DNA from: Salminus brasiliensis
Taxonomy: Eukaryota; Chordata; Actinopteri; Characiformes; Bryconidae
DNA length: 64,000 nucleotides
Assembly (NCBI RefSeq): GCF_030463535.1
Contig: NC_132881.1
Span: 42,428,344 to 42,492,343, forward strand
Direction of reading: 5' to 3'
Part shown: piece by piece, positions 32,760 to 42,919 of the stretch
How positions within the stretch are numbered: position 1 is the stretch's first letter
Layout: every line of letters begins with the position of its first letter
Translations under genes and position numbers: made by a program
The notes under the pieces: generated by a model
The model's input: only the letters and a program-made list of their open reading frames with translations
The model's database searches: none
What the model was told of the DNA's origin: nothing

Positions 32760-33774
32760 CAAGGGTAACTTAGATAGCTCAACACAGCTAATAGAACAAG
32801 TGTTTTCTCCAAGTTCAACACAAAATATCACGTTTCCAGTGCCAGAAGAAGAAAAGCAGCCCACCCAAGCTTCACTGTAGGCAGGGTGTTCTTCTTCCAT
32901 GCAACATATATTTCAGCCTTTTTTTGTCTGATTAGTCTGTGATCGGATCTTAATTTCTATTCATTTTTTACATTTACTGATTATTCATTATTTATTTTCT
33001 TTGTTTTAGCAAATACATCATCGCTGTCCAATGAAAAACATGTATCTCCAAAATGGCAACTTTAGTCATTAGAAAGTAATTTCTGTTAGTCAAATCCTCA
33101 AGAATTAATCACACAGTGTTCACAGCAGCTATAGGCTAAAATGATATAGGGAAAACTAAAAACAGACATGGGAAATGGAGAATGAAATGGAGCAGAACAG
33201 AAATGGAGATACATGTTTTCCATTGAGAGCAGCAAAATAAATAAAAGGTTGTATATTAGTAAATCACTGTTTACTACTATTAGAGCTACATATTATTATT
33301 GTTAATGGTGAACCGATTTCATTTGCTTGCTTTGCTTTGGAAGAAGCTGTTATCATGTTTGTTATTGTGTTTGTATTTACATGAATTTGTATTTTCATTG
33401 TTTATGTCTGTTGTTACTGGATTCATTGTCCAAGTACATTTCAAATACATATTTTTCACCAAACATTTCCCAACCCTATTTTTCCATTGCCTCCATCAAG
33501 CTCTGGCTGTTATTATGACTAGCATGAAGCGTAATAATAATAATAATAACTTACATTATGAAACATTTTTCTTTCAATGTTCTGATTAATTATTTAAAAA
33601 GGAAAGCCAAAATGAAATGAATGAATCCCAGAACATTAGCCTGCTGCACCCAGTCATGTAACTGTAGAACTATGCACCATGTACATTAACCAAACATATC
33701 ATATCGAAAGCGTTTCGAGATCTATGCAACTTCTCTTTTTAAGGTTCTAATAGGAAATCGTCGATAGACACCAG
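32760..33774. other. Intergenic, AT-rich
   Basis: 3' flank of ART gene 5. Part of it resembles the flanks of genes 3 and 4 (the GTTACTGGATTCATTGTCCA and AGCTCTGGCTGTTA blocks), as expected for a co-duplicated flank. No gene seen. Confidence 0.5.
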
Positions 33775-34189
33775 AAACAACAGTAAGTAAACACCATTTC
33801 AAATTTAGAAGAAGATACATCAGCATTGACAACCTTTGACGTCTTTATATTTTTGCTGCTGGGAATTCTGTATCAATATGGTGTGTTGCTACAGAATACT
33901 GAACACAGCTTTTTTATTTTGGAAACTAAAGTTCTTTCCTCATCTGAGTGGCAAAGACACTAAAGCATAGAGACCTCACAAGCATTCTTCAGTCTCAGTC
34001 TTAGGGGCTGGAACCCAGACTGCTGCAGTGTCAGTGTCAGTGCTGATGTTGCTGATGTTGAAATGGCCTACTGGATACACACACCAGCTGTGGTGAACTA
34101 TAAACCAGAGCTTAGCACCATAAAAGGGGGACAGGGTGCATGGTCCCAAGTGTAAGGTGTAGTAGCATTTTCTAAAAGCAGGAAATATA

Positions 34190-34640
34190 AACTTAAGATG
34201 AACCCAAGGGTGGTGGTAGAGAAGTCCTTTGCAGTAGGGGATAAGGTTTTGGTGTTTATGCCAATGCGAGGCAGTAGTTGTAGCTTCGCAGGACCTAATT
34301 CTGTGGTTAGGAAGGTTAGTGATCGCAGTTATGGGTTTGCCATGTTCATTTATTAAAGCCTTATTATTCCCGCTCGAAATTGCCACATGCTACCGAGCCT
34401 TTAAACTGATTGAAAGTGCCAATCACTATTGCGTCTGCTAACCATGCTGATGGGTTTCGGGTTTTCGAGTCTGTGGGACATCTAGACGAAGCATCTCCTG
34501 TCACTAGGTCTGAGGATAGAGTTTTAGAGTGGGAGGACATCGGGCAAGTTGAATTAGAAAGGAATTGTCTAAACGTCTCACTTATCTCTCATCAGAGCAG
34601 CAGGCAGGGATTGAGAGTGTGGTTCACAGACTTGTTTAAG
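34190..34640 (+). mobile_element. Ty3/gypsy-type LTR retrotransposon pol fragment
   Basis: A + frame reads VEKSFAVGDKVLVF, then GPNSVVRKVSDRSYG, and further on a CHML-like motif. This resembles the C-terminal integrase segment of Ty3/gypsy retrotransposons. Stops and frameshifts interrupt it and no LTRs were recognised, so it is a dead fragment. Confidence 0.5.
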
Positions 34641-34649
34641 GACTCTTGA

Positions 34650-34970
34650 CATTTATGGCATTTAGCAGACGCTCTTATCCAGAGCGACTTACAAAAGTGC
34701 TTTGCTATTTACCTAAGAAAAACCTCAGCTAGTTTGAATAGACTAATAATTACTAGAATAATTCAAAGACACCTCTAAGCTTTAGACATTACTAAACACA
34801 GGTCAGTAAGGTGATCACCCTGCTATTCACCCAAGTACTCTTGGAAGAGGAGGGTCTTCAGTCTGGGTTTGAAGACAGCGAGTGTTGGACTCTGCCGTTC
34901 GGACACCCAGGGGAAGTAAGTACAGAGGGGCTGGTCCGTTCTTGGCTTTGTAGGCCAGACTCTCCAGACC
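34650..34970 (-). mobile_element. LINE 3' end (same family as 10480-10990), reverse orientation
   Basis: Begins CATTTAGCAGACGCTCTTAT then CCAGAGCGACTTACAAAAGT and continues through GACTCTGCCGTTCGGACACC and CTTGGCTTTGTAGGCCAGAC, the reverse complement of the LINE tail at 10480-10990. It is truncated. Confidence 0.75.
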
Positions 34971-35349
34971 TATCTACGTTTGCTGTGCATGATATGGAAA
35001 TAGGGGGTGGCACCCCAAAGTACTTTTGCATTTGTCACACAGGGCCATTGTGTAGTTAGAACAGCTGGGTTTTATATGTTTAACATGAATAGACCTGTCC
35101 TGTGTTCCTGGTACAGGATGTAAGGGCTGCTGAGCAACCACACCAAAAAACAGGGTCATCTGTAAAAGCACCATCAGAATATGAAGAAGAACGTCCTGCT
35201 AAGAGCTTCAGTCGGAATGGTGGGATGAATTGTTACACATGTACCTGTTATGATATTTACATAGGTATGTGGTCCATTTATTATTAAATTTGGACACATG
35301 GCAACTGCCAGATTTACATAGTGTCAAAAAGTTTTTGCAGGGCAGTGAC

Positions 35350-35690
35350 AATATTCATAATTTCATACATCGATCACCCATACCACCCAAAACCACTGAC
35401 AGGTAAAATGATTAACATTGAAGATATAGAGTGCATCAACTCTTGAACCAGTGAAAGGGTCATGGCCACCCAAAGCTCCCTCATGTGATCCATGGAGGTC
35501 CCACCTCACAACCCTCAGGACTTGAAGGATGTGTTGCTTCTTGGTGCCAGATACCACAGAACACCTTCAGAGGTCTTTGGAATCCATGCCTTGACGGGTC
35601 AGAGATGTTTTGGTGGCACTAAAGGACCTCCCCAAGATGAGTCAGGTGGTATTAATGTTATGGCTAATTGATGTATCTCTCCTGTGTAAC
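35350..35690 (-). mobile_element. Tc1-like element, family 2, internally deleted
   Basis: Ends are inverted versions of TACACCGATCAGCCATAACA: CATCGATCACCCATACCACC on the left and TTAATGTTATGGCTAATTGA then TGTAT on the right. The interior has subterminal blocks such as CCATGCCTTGACGGGTCAGA. No transposase frame. Confidence 0.65.
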
Positions 35691-35769
35691 TAACTAGACT
35701 TACAGCTTGTACACAGTGAGTGGGTCAGATGAACAGCTGATTTGCATATGTTTAACAAATGCTTAACAA

Positions 35770-36140
35770 ATAAATACTTGAAAATGAAAATGTCATGTTT
35801 TCCAGTTACAGGATCTGGGGTCGGCTGAGCAACCGTCACACCAGAAACAAATGAGCACAAGCCTCACAGGGAATACATAAGCAAACAAACTGACCATGTG
35901 TGTCCCTTCACGGCCACATTTACCCATCTTCTATCAGATACTACCAGCATGATGATGCACCATTTCACAAAGCAAAAGTGGTCTCATACTGGTTTCCTGA
36001 ACATGACGATGAGGTCAGCGCCCTTCAGTTGAGCTCCCAGTCACCGGATCGGAACCTAATTTCTATAATGAAATCCATGCCATTAAGCATTGAGGCTGTT
36101 TTGAGAGCAATGGGAGACCCAACACAGTATAAGTGTTAGT
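35770..36140 (+). mobile_element. Tc1/mariner-like transposase fragment
   Basis: A + frame contains DDAPFHKAKVVSYWFPEHDD and, further on, SSQSPDRNLIS. This matches the pattern around the second catalytic Asp of Tc1-like transposases (QDNAPxH ... PPQSPDLNPIE). Only about 70 codons are left and the context is decayed. Confidence 0.6.
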
Positions 36141-36149
36141 TTTAGTGAG

Positions 36150-37940
36150 TGGGCATGTCTCGACTCACAAATAAAATGTTTCCTTATCTCTACTTTAAAG
36201 AAGCTTTGCTCCATTGCCCTAATTACACATTACTCAACATAGATATACTAAGACTGAGTACCTGCAAGATCTCCTTTTCTGAACCTTCATTACTACTTAG
36301 ATCACAGGGTACTGGCTTCTTACCAGTTCTCAAAAGTCTTTTCTTATAAAGCCCCCTAACTCTGGAATAACCTTCCAGGTCTCAATCTTTAAGTCTAGGC
36401 TGAGGAATCACCTGTTTTATAGGTTTGTGGATGGTAGAGCTGATGGATGCCAGTAATTTAGGGTGCTCCCATGTCTGTGTTACCTTCTGGCTCGCTCCTT
36501 TTAATTAGGCTGTCATAGTCAGACGTGTCTAAATCAGCTCTACTTGACTTCACATGTGTCGGAGGAGACATGTGCCAGTCTTCACTCTCCTAGTGTTGGA
36601 GGTATAGCAAGGGATAGGGGGAGTTCACATTAAGGATGGAAAATAACTTTTTTTAATTGTATACATAACCATGTCAAATTTATTTATGTACATTTTAAAT
36701 TACATTTATTTAACATTTAACATATATTTAACATGCATTTTTATTTAACATCTATTTCTTAAATCCTTTTACAGCAAAAAATATTATTATACAGCATTTT
36801 TTCTTTTTTAAAATTATGATCAAATGTGTGTAAAATTACAATAATTATCTGTAATTAAACATGCAGATGATAATATAAAGGTTAATTGTCCATACTCACA
36901 ATGATTTATATTATACACTGTAAAAATGATAATTTTACTGATTTTACCTGATTAATTATGATGATGAATTATAAACACTTTTAATAAAGTGATAACACTA
37001 AAAGTTTTGCAAAGTATACATCTTTCCCATTGGCTCCTGGCATTATATATTTACATACAGGGCGTGACCTCTCATCTTGGACACTCCCAATCAATGTGTG
37101 TTGTTATTTCCCCAGGGCTGCCTTCTCTCAGCTTAGTGCTTATATGATTATGTAATGGATGACTGCTTGGGCTCAGTGCTGTAGGCTGTAAGAGCAAGTT
37201 ATCTTTTTCTGTGTGGCTGAATGTGTTTATTTTGCTGCAGAACGTTTAGCACTGTCACTTTTTTGAAGGTGTTTCATTGTAAGAATTCAGAAAACATCTG
37301 TAAAATAATGTTTAATGTTTAACAATTTTTCCAAACTGGGTAGAAATTGGCGTATATTAACATGATTATCGATTTGAGTGGAGACTTAGTGCCGTCATAT
37401 CTTCTGAATTAAAAAATATACTAGTGAACATTTGCAGCAAACCATCCATCTTCTCATCTGCTTCTTCCTAGTCAAGGTGCCCCCCCCCCCCACCGGCAAG
37501 GCATCAGTTCATCAGAGGGTACCACACACACCCTACAACCTAGGGGCAATTTAGAATAAACAATGAATCTATCTTTTTTATCGGGAGGAGAGAGGACCAC
37601 AGTACCTTATGGAAACCCAGACAGACACAAAGCCGCATAACATCACCGTCCCTGCAGAAAAAAAAAAGATTTTTTTTATGAACTATTTAAATTACTTTAT
37701 ATAAATTATTCAGTCATTGATAGTCATTATTCCATATCTCCTATTGCTTGTGTTACTTACTGTTTTGCTATCTGGTGTCCACCAGAACTTCTCCTTTATA
37801 TTCTTGGTTGGCCAACTGGTGCTTTGAACCCTTATCTCTGTAAAGCTATAAATATATGAATTAAATTTAAATAGAATTATCCTCACAATTTACTCTCTTA
37901 ACCATCTCCTCATCTGTTACACTGCACACAATTGCTAAAT

Positions 37941-37994
<54 letters not shown>

Positions 37995-38460
37995 AGTATT
38001 TATTTCAACTTTATTGTAAATATACAAATACAGCAATACAACACACAAATACAACCAAACACTATTAGGCTACGTGGTGCATAATAGATGACATGATACC
38101 ATATTGTGAGGACAAAAGACAAAACATAATACAGGGTGCACTGACATATTTACTGTCTAGTACAAAGACACAAATAAATAAATACATAAATAGATTTATT
38201 AAAAAAAAGAAATAATTAATTAATTAAATAAATAAATATACCATATATACATAAATATTATATATTATAAATATAAAAATTAATGATATATAAATACAAA
38301 AATATTTCTGTAAATATTTTATATATTTGTAAAAATATAATTTTATATATACACACAGACATATATAAAGATATATAAACAATATATAAATATATACTTT
38401 TATAAATGTATGTAAATAAATAACATTTATAGGATATATACGAGGTATTTTTATTTTTTT
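36150..38460. other. Intergenic, AT-rich, with (TA)n run
   Basis: No gene recognised. A (TA)n run of about 49 bp lies at 37943-37991. The stretch 38150-38460 is extremely AT-rich. A lone GGGCGTGACC at about 37061-37070 recalls the ART promoter block but has no TATA box or leader nearby. Confidence 0.5.
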
Positions 38461-38618
38461 TTATTTATAAGTTACCGTCTGATGTTTACTTTTCTGCTCT
38501 TCTGCACCTGTGATGTTTTCAGTTCTCAAATATAATCAATGCAAATATTATTCTCACCCTAATTCCCAGAGTAAAGGAAAAGCAGAAGCACTTAACCCCT
38601 GAATAACTAACAGGGGTC

Positions 38619-38717
38619 TATAAAAGTGGTTCGTTGGTGTCTGTGGTTCCTAAATCCAAGCCAACATTTTTTTTTGCATGATCAAGTTGCTGGAGATCAC
38701 TTGCCAATCAAGAGCAG
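38619..38717 (+). promoter_or_regulatory. ART gene 6 TATA box and non-coding exon 1
   Basis: TATAAAAG at 38619-38626 is followed about 90 bp later by donor GAGCAG|GTGAGTAAAG, the same exon-1 donor context as in gene 4, so exon 1 ends at 38717. The leader itself is diverged from the other genes, in keeping with the older divergence of gene 6. Confidence 0.65.
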
Positions 38718-38789
38718 GTGAGTAAAGTACTATTACTGGTGGTATTGTCTCTGAATGGTTTTTTGTTGCTATTATATAAAGTATACACA

Positions 38790-39094
38790 TAATTCATGTC
38801 CAAAAGTTTGTAGACACCTGCTCATCCAACTTCTCTTCCAAAATCAAATATCTTAATAGGCATCGCCCCCTCTTTTTTCAATAGCAACCACAATTCTGAC
38901 TGGGAAGTTTTCGTCCTAAATGTTGGAACTGTGAGAATTTGATTGCCTGGTTGAGAGCATGAATGAGGTCAGGGCATGTAGATCTTAAGCTGCTCCAGAG
39001 TGTCCTATTCTACTATACTTGCACAACTGCATAGTAAAGGTGAAGCCAAATTTAGTAACTAGGGGTGTCTGAATACTTTTGGACACATAGTGTC
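38790..39094 (+). mobile_element. MITE family 1-like element in ART gene 6 intron 1
   Basis: Left end GTCCAAAAGTTTGTAGACAC, right end GGGGTGTCTGAATACTTTTG then GACACATAGTGTC. The interior is diverged (TTGATTGCCTGGTTGAGAGC). It sits between the non-coding exon 1 and the signal exon. Confidence 0.65.
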
Positions 39095-39226
39095 TCGGTT
39101 GGTTGATGTTTATCTTGTTGCATGTGTTATGGTGATGTGTTGCAGTGGTCAAGTGTTTTCGCAAACCCCCTGATTTCTCTGATTTCAGTTTGCAGTTTGT
39201 CTATTAACGTCATGAGCTGTAAGAAA

Positions 39227-40746
39227 ATGACCGTGTCTGTGGTCAGTGTGCTGTTTCTGCTGGCAGTTTCTTTGTCTGTGGATAAGGTAAGTGAGAACCT
39301 CTGTTAACTATATATATATATATATATATGGCTATATCAGTCTCAGATATATTACATATTATTACATATAGTACAGTACACTTAAACGCTTAAGGTCTTT
39401 GAGGAACTTTAGGAGGTTTGAAACTGGAGGAATCTCCCTAAGTGCTTTGAGGAACCTTCAAGAAAAGTTTCTTTAAGAAGAAAAAAGGTTCCTTAAAGGT
39501 TCCTCAAAGCACCTCCCTAGTTTCAAAGTGAAGAACCTCATGTTCCTCAAGGAAGTTATACGTTTAACAGTGGGACAGTATTTTACAGGTGTTCTGTTTG
39601 CTGTTCTTCTTCTAATTGTTATTATTATATATTGAGAAGTAAAGCCTCAATAAAACAAATTCTTTACTATAGTAAATAAAAACAGGTTTGTTTACTGAAC
39701 TATAATAGTTAGAATTTCAAAATCTCAGTTTTGGAAAATGATTAAATCCCTTATTTATTGCTTGTGTATTCTTACAGTCTGAGTGCTAAACTTGATTTTG
39801 TTTTTATTGGTTGCTACAATCAGCCATAGGTTTCTTACTGCTATTTCATTATGCCTGCTTAGATACACATTATTCCAAGTGCAAGTCTGGGCATCTGATT
39901 ATCTAATGCACTTTGTCATTTGTCCTGCAGAGCAGTGCAGATGTTCTGGACATGGCTAACGACTCTGTGGATGACTCGTATGAAGGCTGTAGGGAAGCCA
40001 TGAATACGTCAGTGATATCAAATTTCTCAGAATATGAAATGAATAATACTCCTAATTTCAAAGAAGCCTGGAATAGAGCTCTTTTACATCATGTGAAAGG
40101 TGAACTTGGGAAAAATCAATCCACGGCCATAAACCTGTACACACGGCCAGGTGACGGGAATAATCCTGCCATGCATTCGGTACTGAACCTGGCTACTCGG
40201 AAAGGAGGACAAAATTACACATCAGGACATTTTCAGTTTTACACATTTCACTTCTTCTTGACTGATGCCATTAACCAACTCAAACAAAGTCAGCCAGGGT
40301 GTAGGACCACATATCGCAGAACTAATCGCACATTTCAAATTGACGATCGCAATCAAACAGTTCGATTTGGATTTTTTGCTTCCAGCTCTTTGGTCAAAAC
40401 ACTCACAGGATTTGGTGAAAAGTCCTGTTTTGAAATTTACACTTGTTTGGGAGCTGAATTGGGAAAATACTCACCTATGCAAAATGAGAAAGAGGTTTTA
40501 ATCCCTCCATATGAGGTCTTTAATGTCACTGCTATTAGAAGAAGAATAGAGGATGAACATCTGTGGTGTGAGGTGGTTTATGAACTCAAACATGCTGCTA
40601 ATCAGAGTAACCTTAAGTGCCATCATTTCACTACTAATCCACCAGCAAATTGTGGATCATTCCTCTATGCAATTTTCATGTTATTCATACTTATTCTGGG
40701 ATGCTTATTCTTATACTTTGCTATTAGCTGTTGGAGAAGTCATTAA
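39227..40746 (+). CDS. Ecto-ADP-ribosyltransferase gene 6, membrane-anchored type
   Basis: Coding exons 39227-39286 and 39931-40746 give about 291 residues. An in-frame ATG at 39212 would add MSCKK; 39227 aligns with the paralogues. The signal peptide is MTVSVVSVLFLLAVSLS, donor AAG|GTAAGT, acceptor CTGCAG|AGC. Arg149 (TTYRRT), Ser171 (FASSS) and Glu206/Glu208 (E-K-E) are intact. The C-terminus has a hydrophobic stretch of about 22 residues (264-285) followed by a short CWRSH tail, unlike any sister gene; this could be a transmembrane anchor or a long GPI signal. Two residues (PL) of the mature N-terminus are missing and the two mid-domain cysteines seen in the other genes are absent. The 644-bp coding intron is much longer than elsewhere and holds a foldback MITE. 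It is the last ART gene of the array. Confidence 0.93.
39385..39570. mobile_element. Foldback MITE in ART gene 6 coding intron
   Basis: Inverted arms share CTTTGAGGAAC and GGTTCCTCAAAGCAC, GTTTGAAACTGGAGGAA and CTAGTTTCAAAGTGAAGAAC. Same family as 31070-31277. It explains much of the longer intron. Confidence 0.78.
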
Positions 40747-40849
40747 CACAGAGCATCACTTACTTTTTCTAGCCTTCCCTCTGAACATTCCCAAAAAGTA
40801 CCTTCTTTTTAGCAAGTGCAACTGCTTTAAGCTGCACCTACTGCTGACA

Positions 40850-41260
40850 CAGGTATTCAATAGGCAATGCGTCCAACCTAAAGTAGCTAAATGCATTTGG
40901 ACATACGGTGTAGAACGGGACACTAAGAAGCATCCCTATGGCCACTATGTCCAATGTCAAGCATTGACTACAGGGGTGTAAAAAAAAAAAAAAAACAGAA
41001 CTGGGCTGTGCAGCAGGGAAACTGTTCTCTGACGTGAAGGAGCTCCATCCAGTACTTTTGGAATGAGTCTGAAGTGGAGTTTGCATCCCAAAACTAACAT
41101 CAACACCTAATCTTAATATTGTTCTTGTGGCCAAAAGCAATCAAATACTCACTGCAATGTTCCAACACCTAATGCCTTCACAGATATTTTGACCGGGACC
41201 ATGTGAAAACAAAACCATTAATATTCCTGGTTTCAGAGGAAATGTTTCTTTTTAAACAAT
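40850..41260 (-). mobile_element. MITE family 1 remnants
   Basis: Contains CCTAAAGTAGCTAAATGCAT then TTGGACATACGGTGTAG (a right end) and, in reverse, GGAGCTCCATCCAGTACTTT and GAAACTGTTCTCTG. Decayed pieces of the family at 3268-3706. A poly(A) run of 16 lies at about 40980. Confidence 0.5.
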
Positions 41261-41269
41261 GCTTGTATT

Positions 41270-42590
41270 ATAGATGGACATTAGCACTAGCGCCTCCCAA
41301 TCTAAGCTGCCGCTCTCTAGTTTCTCTCAAATAGATTTGTCTAAATTACATATAAAAGACTTTATTCTTTATTTTAAGAAAAACAAAATGGTACCACATT
41401 ACTACATGTTTCCTCCTTGCATTAAAGCATCAGTATGTAGCATTTTCACCTTAAAATAGCAGCTCTCATTGCCACTCCAGGCCTGAACACCTTTACTATA
41501 CTACATAACTTTGGTGCAGCAGACAAGAAAACGCTCACAAGGACTGTGTAACAGAGTAATTTTAGTGTAAAATTCTGTATTATTGCCATCGCCTCAGCCC
41601 ACAAGCTTCTTTAGTATCAGTGATTGTTATATAACCCCTCTGCTCGTCCAGAAATGCATGTGTAAAGCAGATTCTTCTTCAATGGTGGCTCAAAGTGTGA
41701 ATTACACATCCAGAATCTAGGGGGAGCCCACAAGCAAGAAACACCACTTCTTGCATACTGCTTATCCTTATCAGAGGAGAATAACACCAGCATCCCAAGA
41801 TCGTGCCTGTATATTATTGCCTATTTTTTCCTAACTGGCTGCCAATTTCTGCATTTAACCTGTTGTACCAAAGTGGGAACTCAGTGTCACGTCATGTCTT
41901 TGTATTCTTGTGGTACAATTTGTGGAGAATTGTGAAGGCCATTCTTTCATCCAGCCAATAAGTAAACAAAGACAGTGTCTTCTTAAAAAAACAAACAAAA
42001 AAAATCACGTCAGATATACACAAGAGCAAGGTTAAGTCCTTGTTGTCTCCCACCCTCATTTATTTAGTGTTAAGGTTTTGTTACAGAGATGCTTTCATGT
42101 CTGAATTTACTGGATTCACTGTGAATAAACCTTCATGTTCTTTCTTCTGCATGTTGTTTTCGCTCCTCTTCAAACCCAGGTCTCCAGCCCTTCTAGTATT
42201 ATGACTTGTTTGCAAGTAGTTTAAAAATCAACCATAGGTTTAAAATCTAAGACCTGAAAAATAGAACAACGTGAAGTTGGTTCTGTATAGAATGGTCTGT
42301 TTATTAAACCTGATTCTGATGACACAGGTTAGTCTACTGGGAATAAAAACTGAAGCTACACGGTTTAAAGAGACAAAGAAAAAAAAAAAGAAAAAAAAAA
42401 GGCAATTCAAGTCTTGGGGGAAGGCAAGCATGTTTTAGCAGACCATTACTACATGACATCTTGCGGTCAAGTGTATTAAAGTTCATTGAGTAACAAAATC
42501 TGTATGGTTAGTAAATTTGAGAGACGCTAAGAGCTGGTATATTTGGATGTTATTATATAATATTCATGCTTTGTGCATCCTGTTTATTTT
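41270..42590. other. Intergenic between ART array and txn
   Basis: No gene recognised. TTTATT at 42583-42588 and 42596-42601 gives AATAAA on the - strand immediately at or after the txn stop codon. A further candidate is at 42300-42305. These are the possible txn polyadenylation signals. Confidence 0.5.
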
Positions 42591-42596
42591 TTTCTT

Positions 42597-42743
42597 TTAT
42601 TTGTGCATGTTCACCAACTCCTCCAGTTTTGCCTGGTTGGACCCAGAGAACTCATCGACCTGTAGCCATCAAAAACAAGAGAGAAACTTCATCAATTACT
42701 ACATTAGGCAAGAGCCAGCAACACGAGAAACATCACATTTTAT

Positions 42744-42823
<80 letters not shown>

Positions 42824-42841
42824 GTATGTGTGTATATGCAT

Positions 42842-42919
<78 letters not shown>

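Larger units (their letters stand above)
33775..35200. repeat. Array anchor segment S2, copy 3, broken by insertions
   Basis: Matches the other S2 copies at both ends (TTTAGAAGAAGATACAT, GCTGCTGGGAATTCTGTATC; later ATATGTTTAACATGAATAG, GTACAGGATGTAAGGGCTGC). The middle has been replaced by a gypsy-like fragment and a LINE 3' end. The end part appears a second time, diverged, at about 35705-35870. Confidence 0.7.

Noticed and set aside
36930-37270. A seventh ART promoter at GGGCGTGACC (about 37061)
   Set aside because: No TATA box, leader or donor follows, and the gene 6 leader is clearly at 38619-38717.
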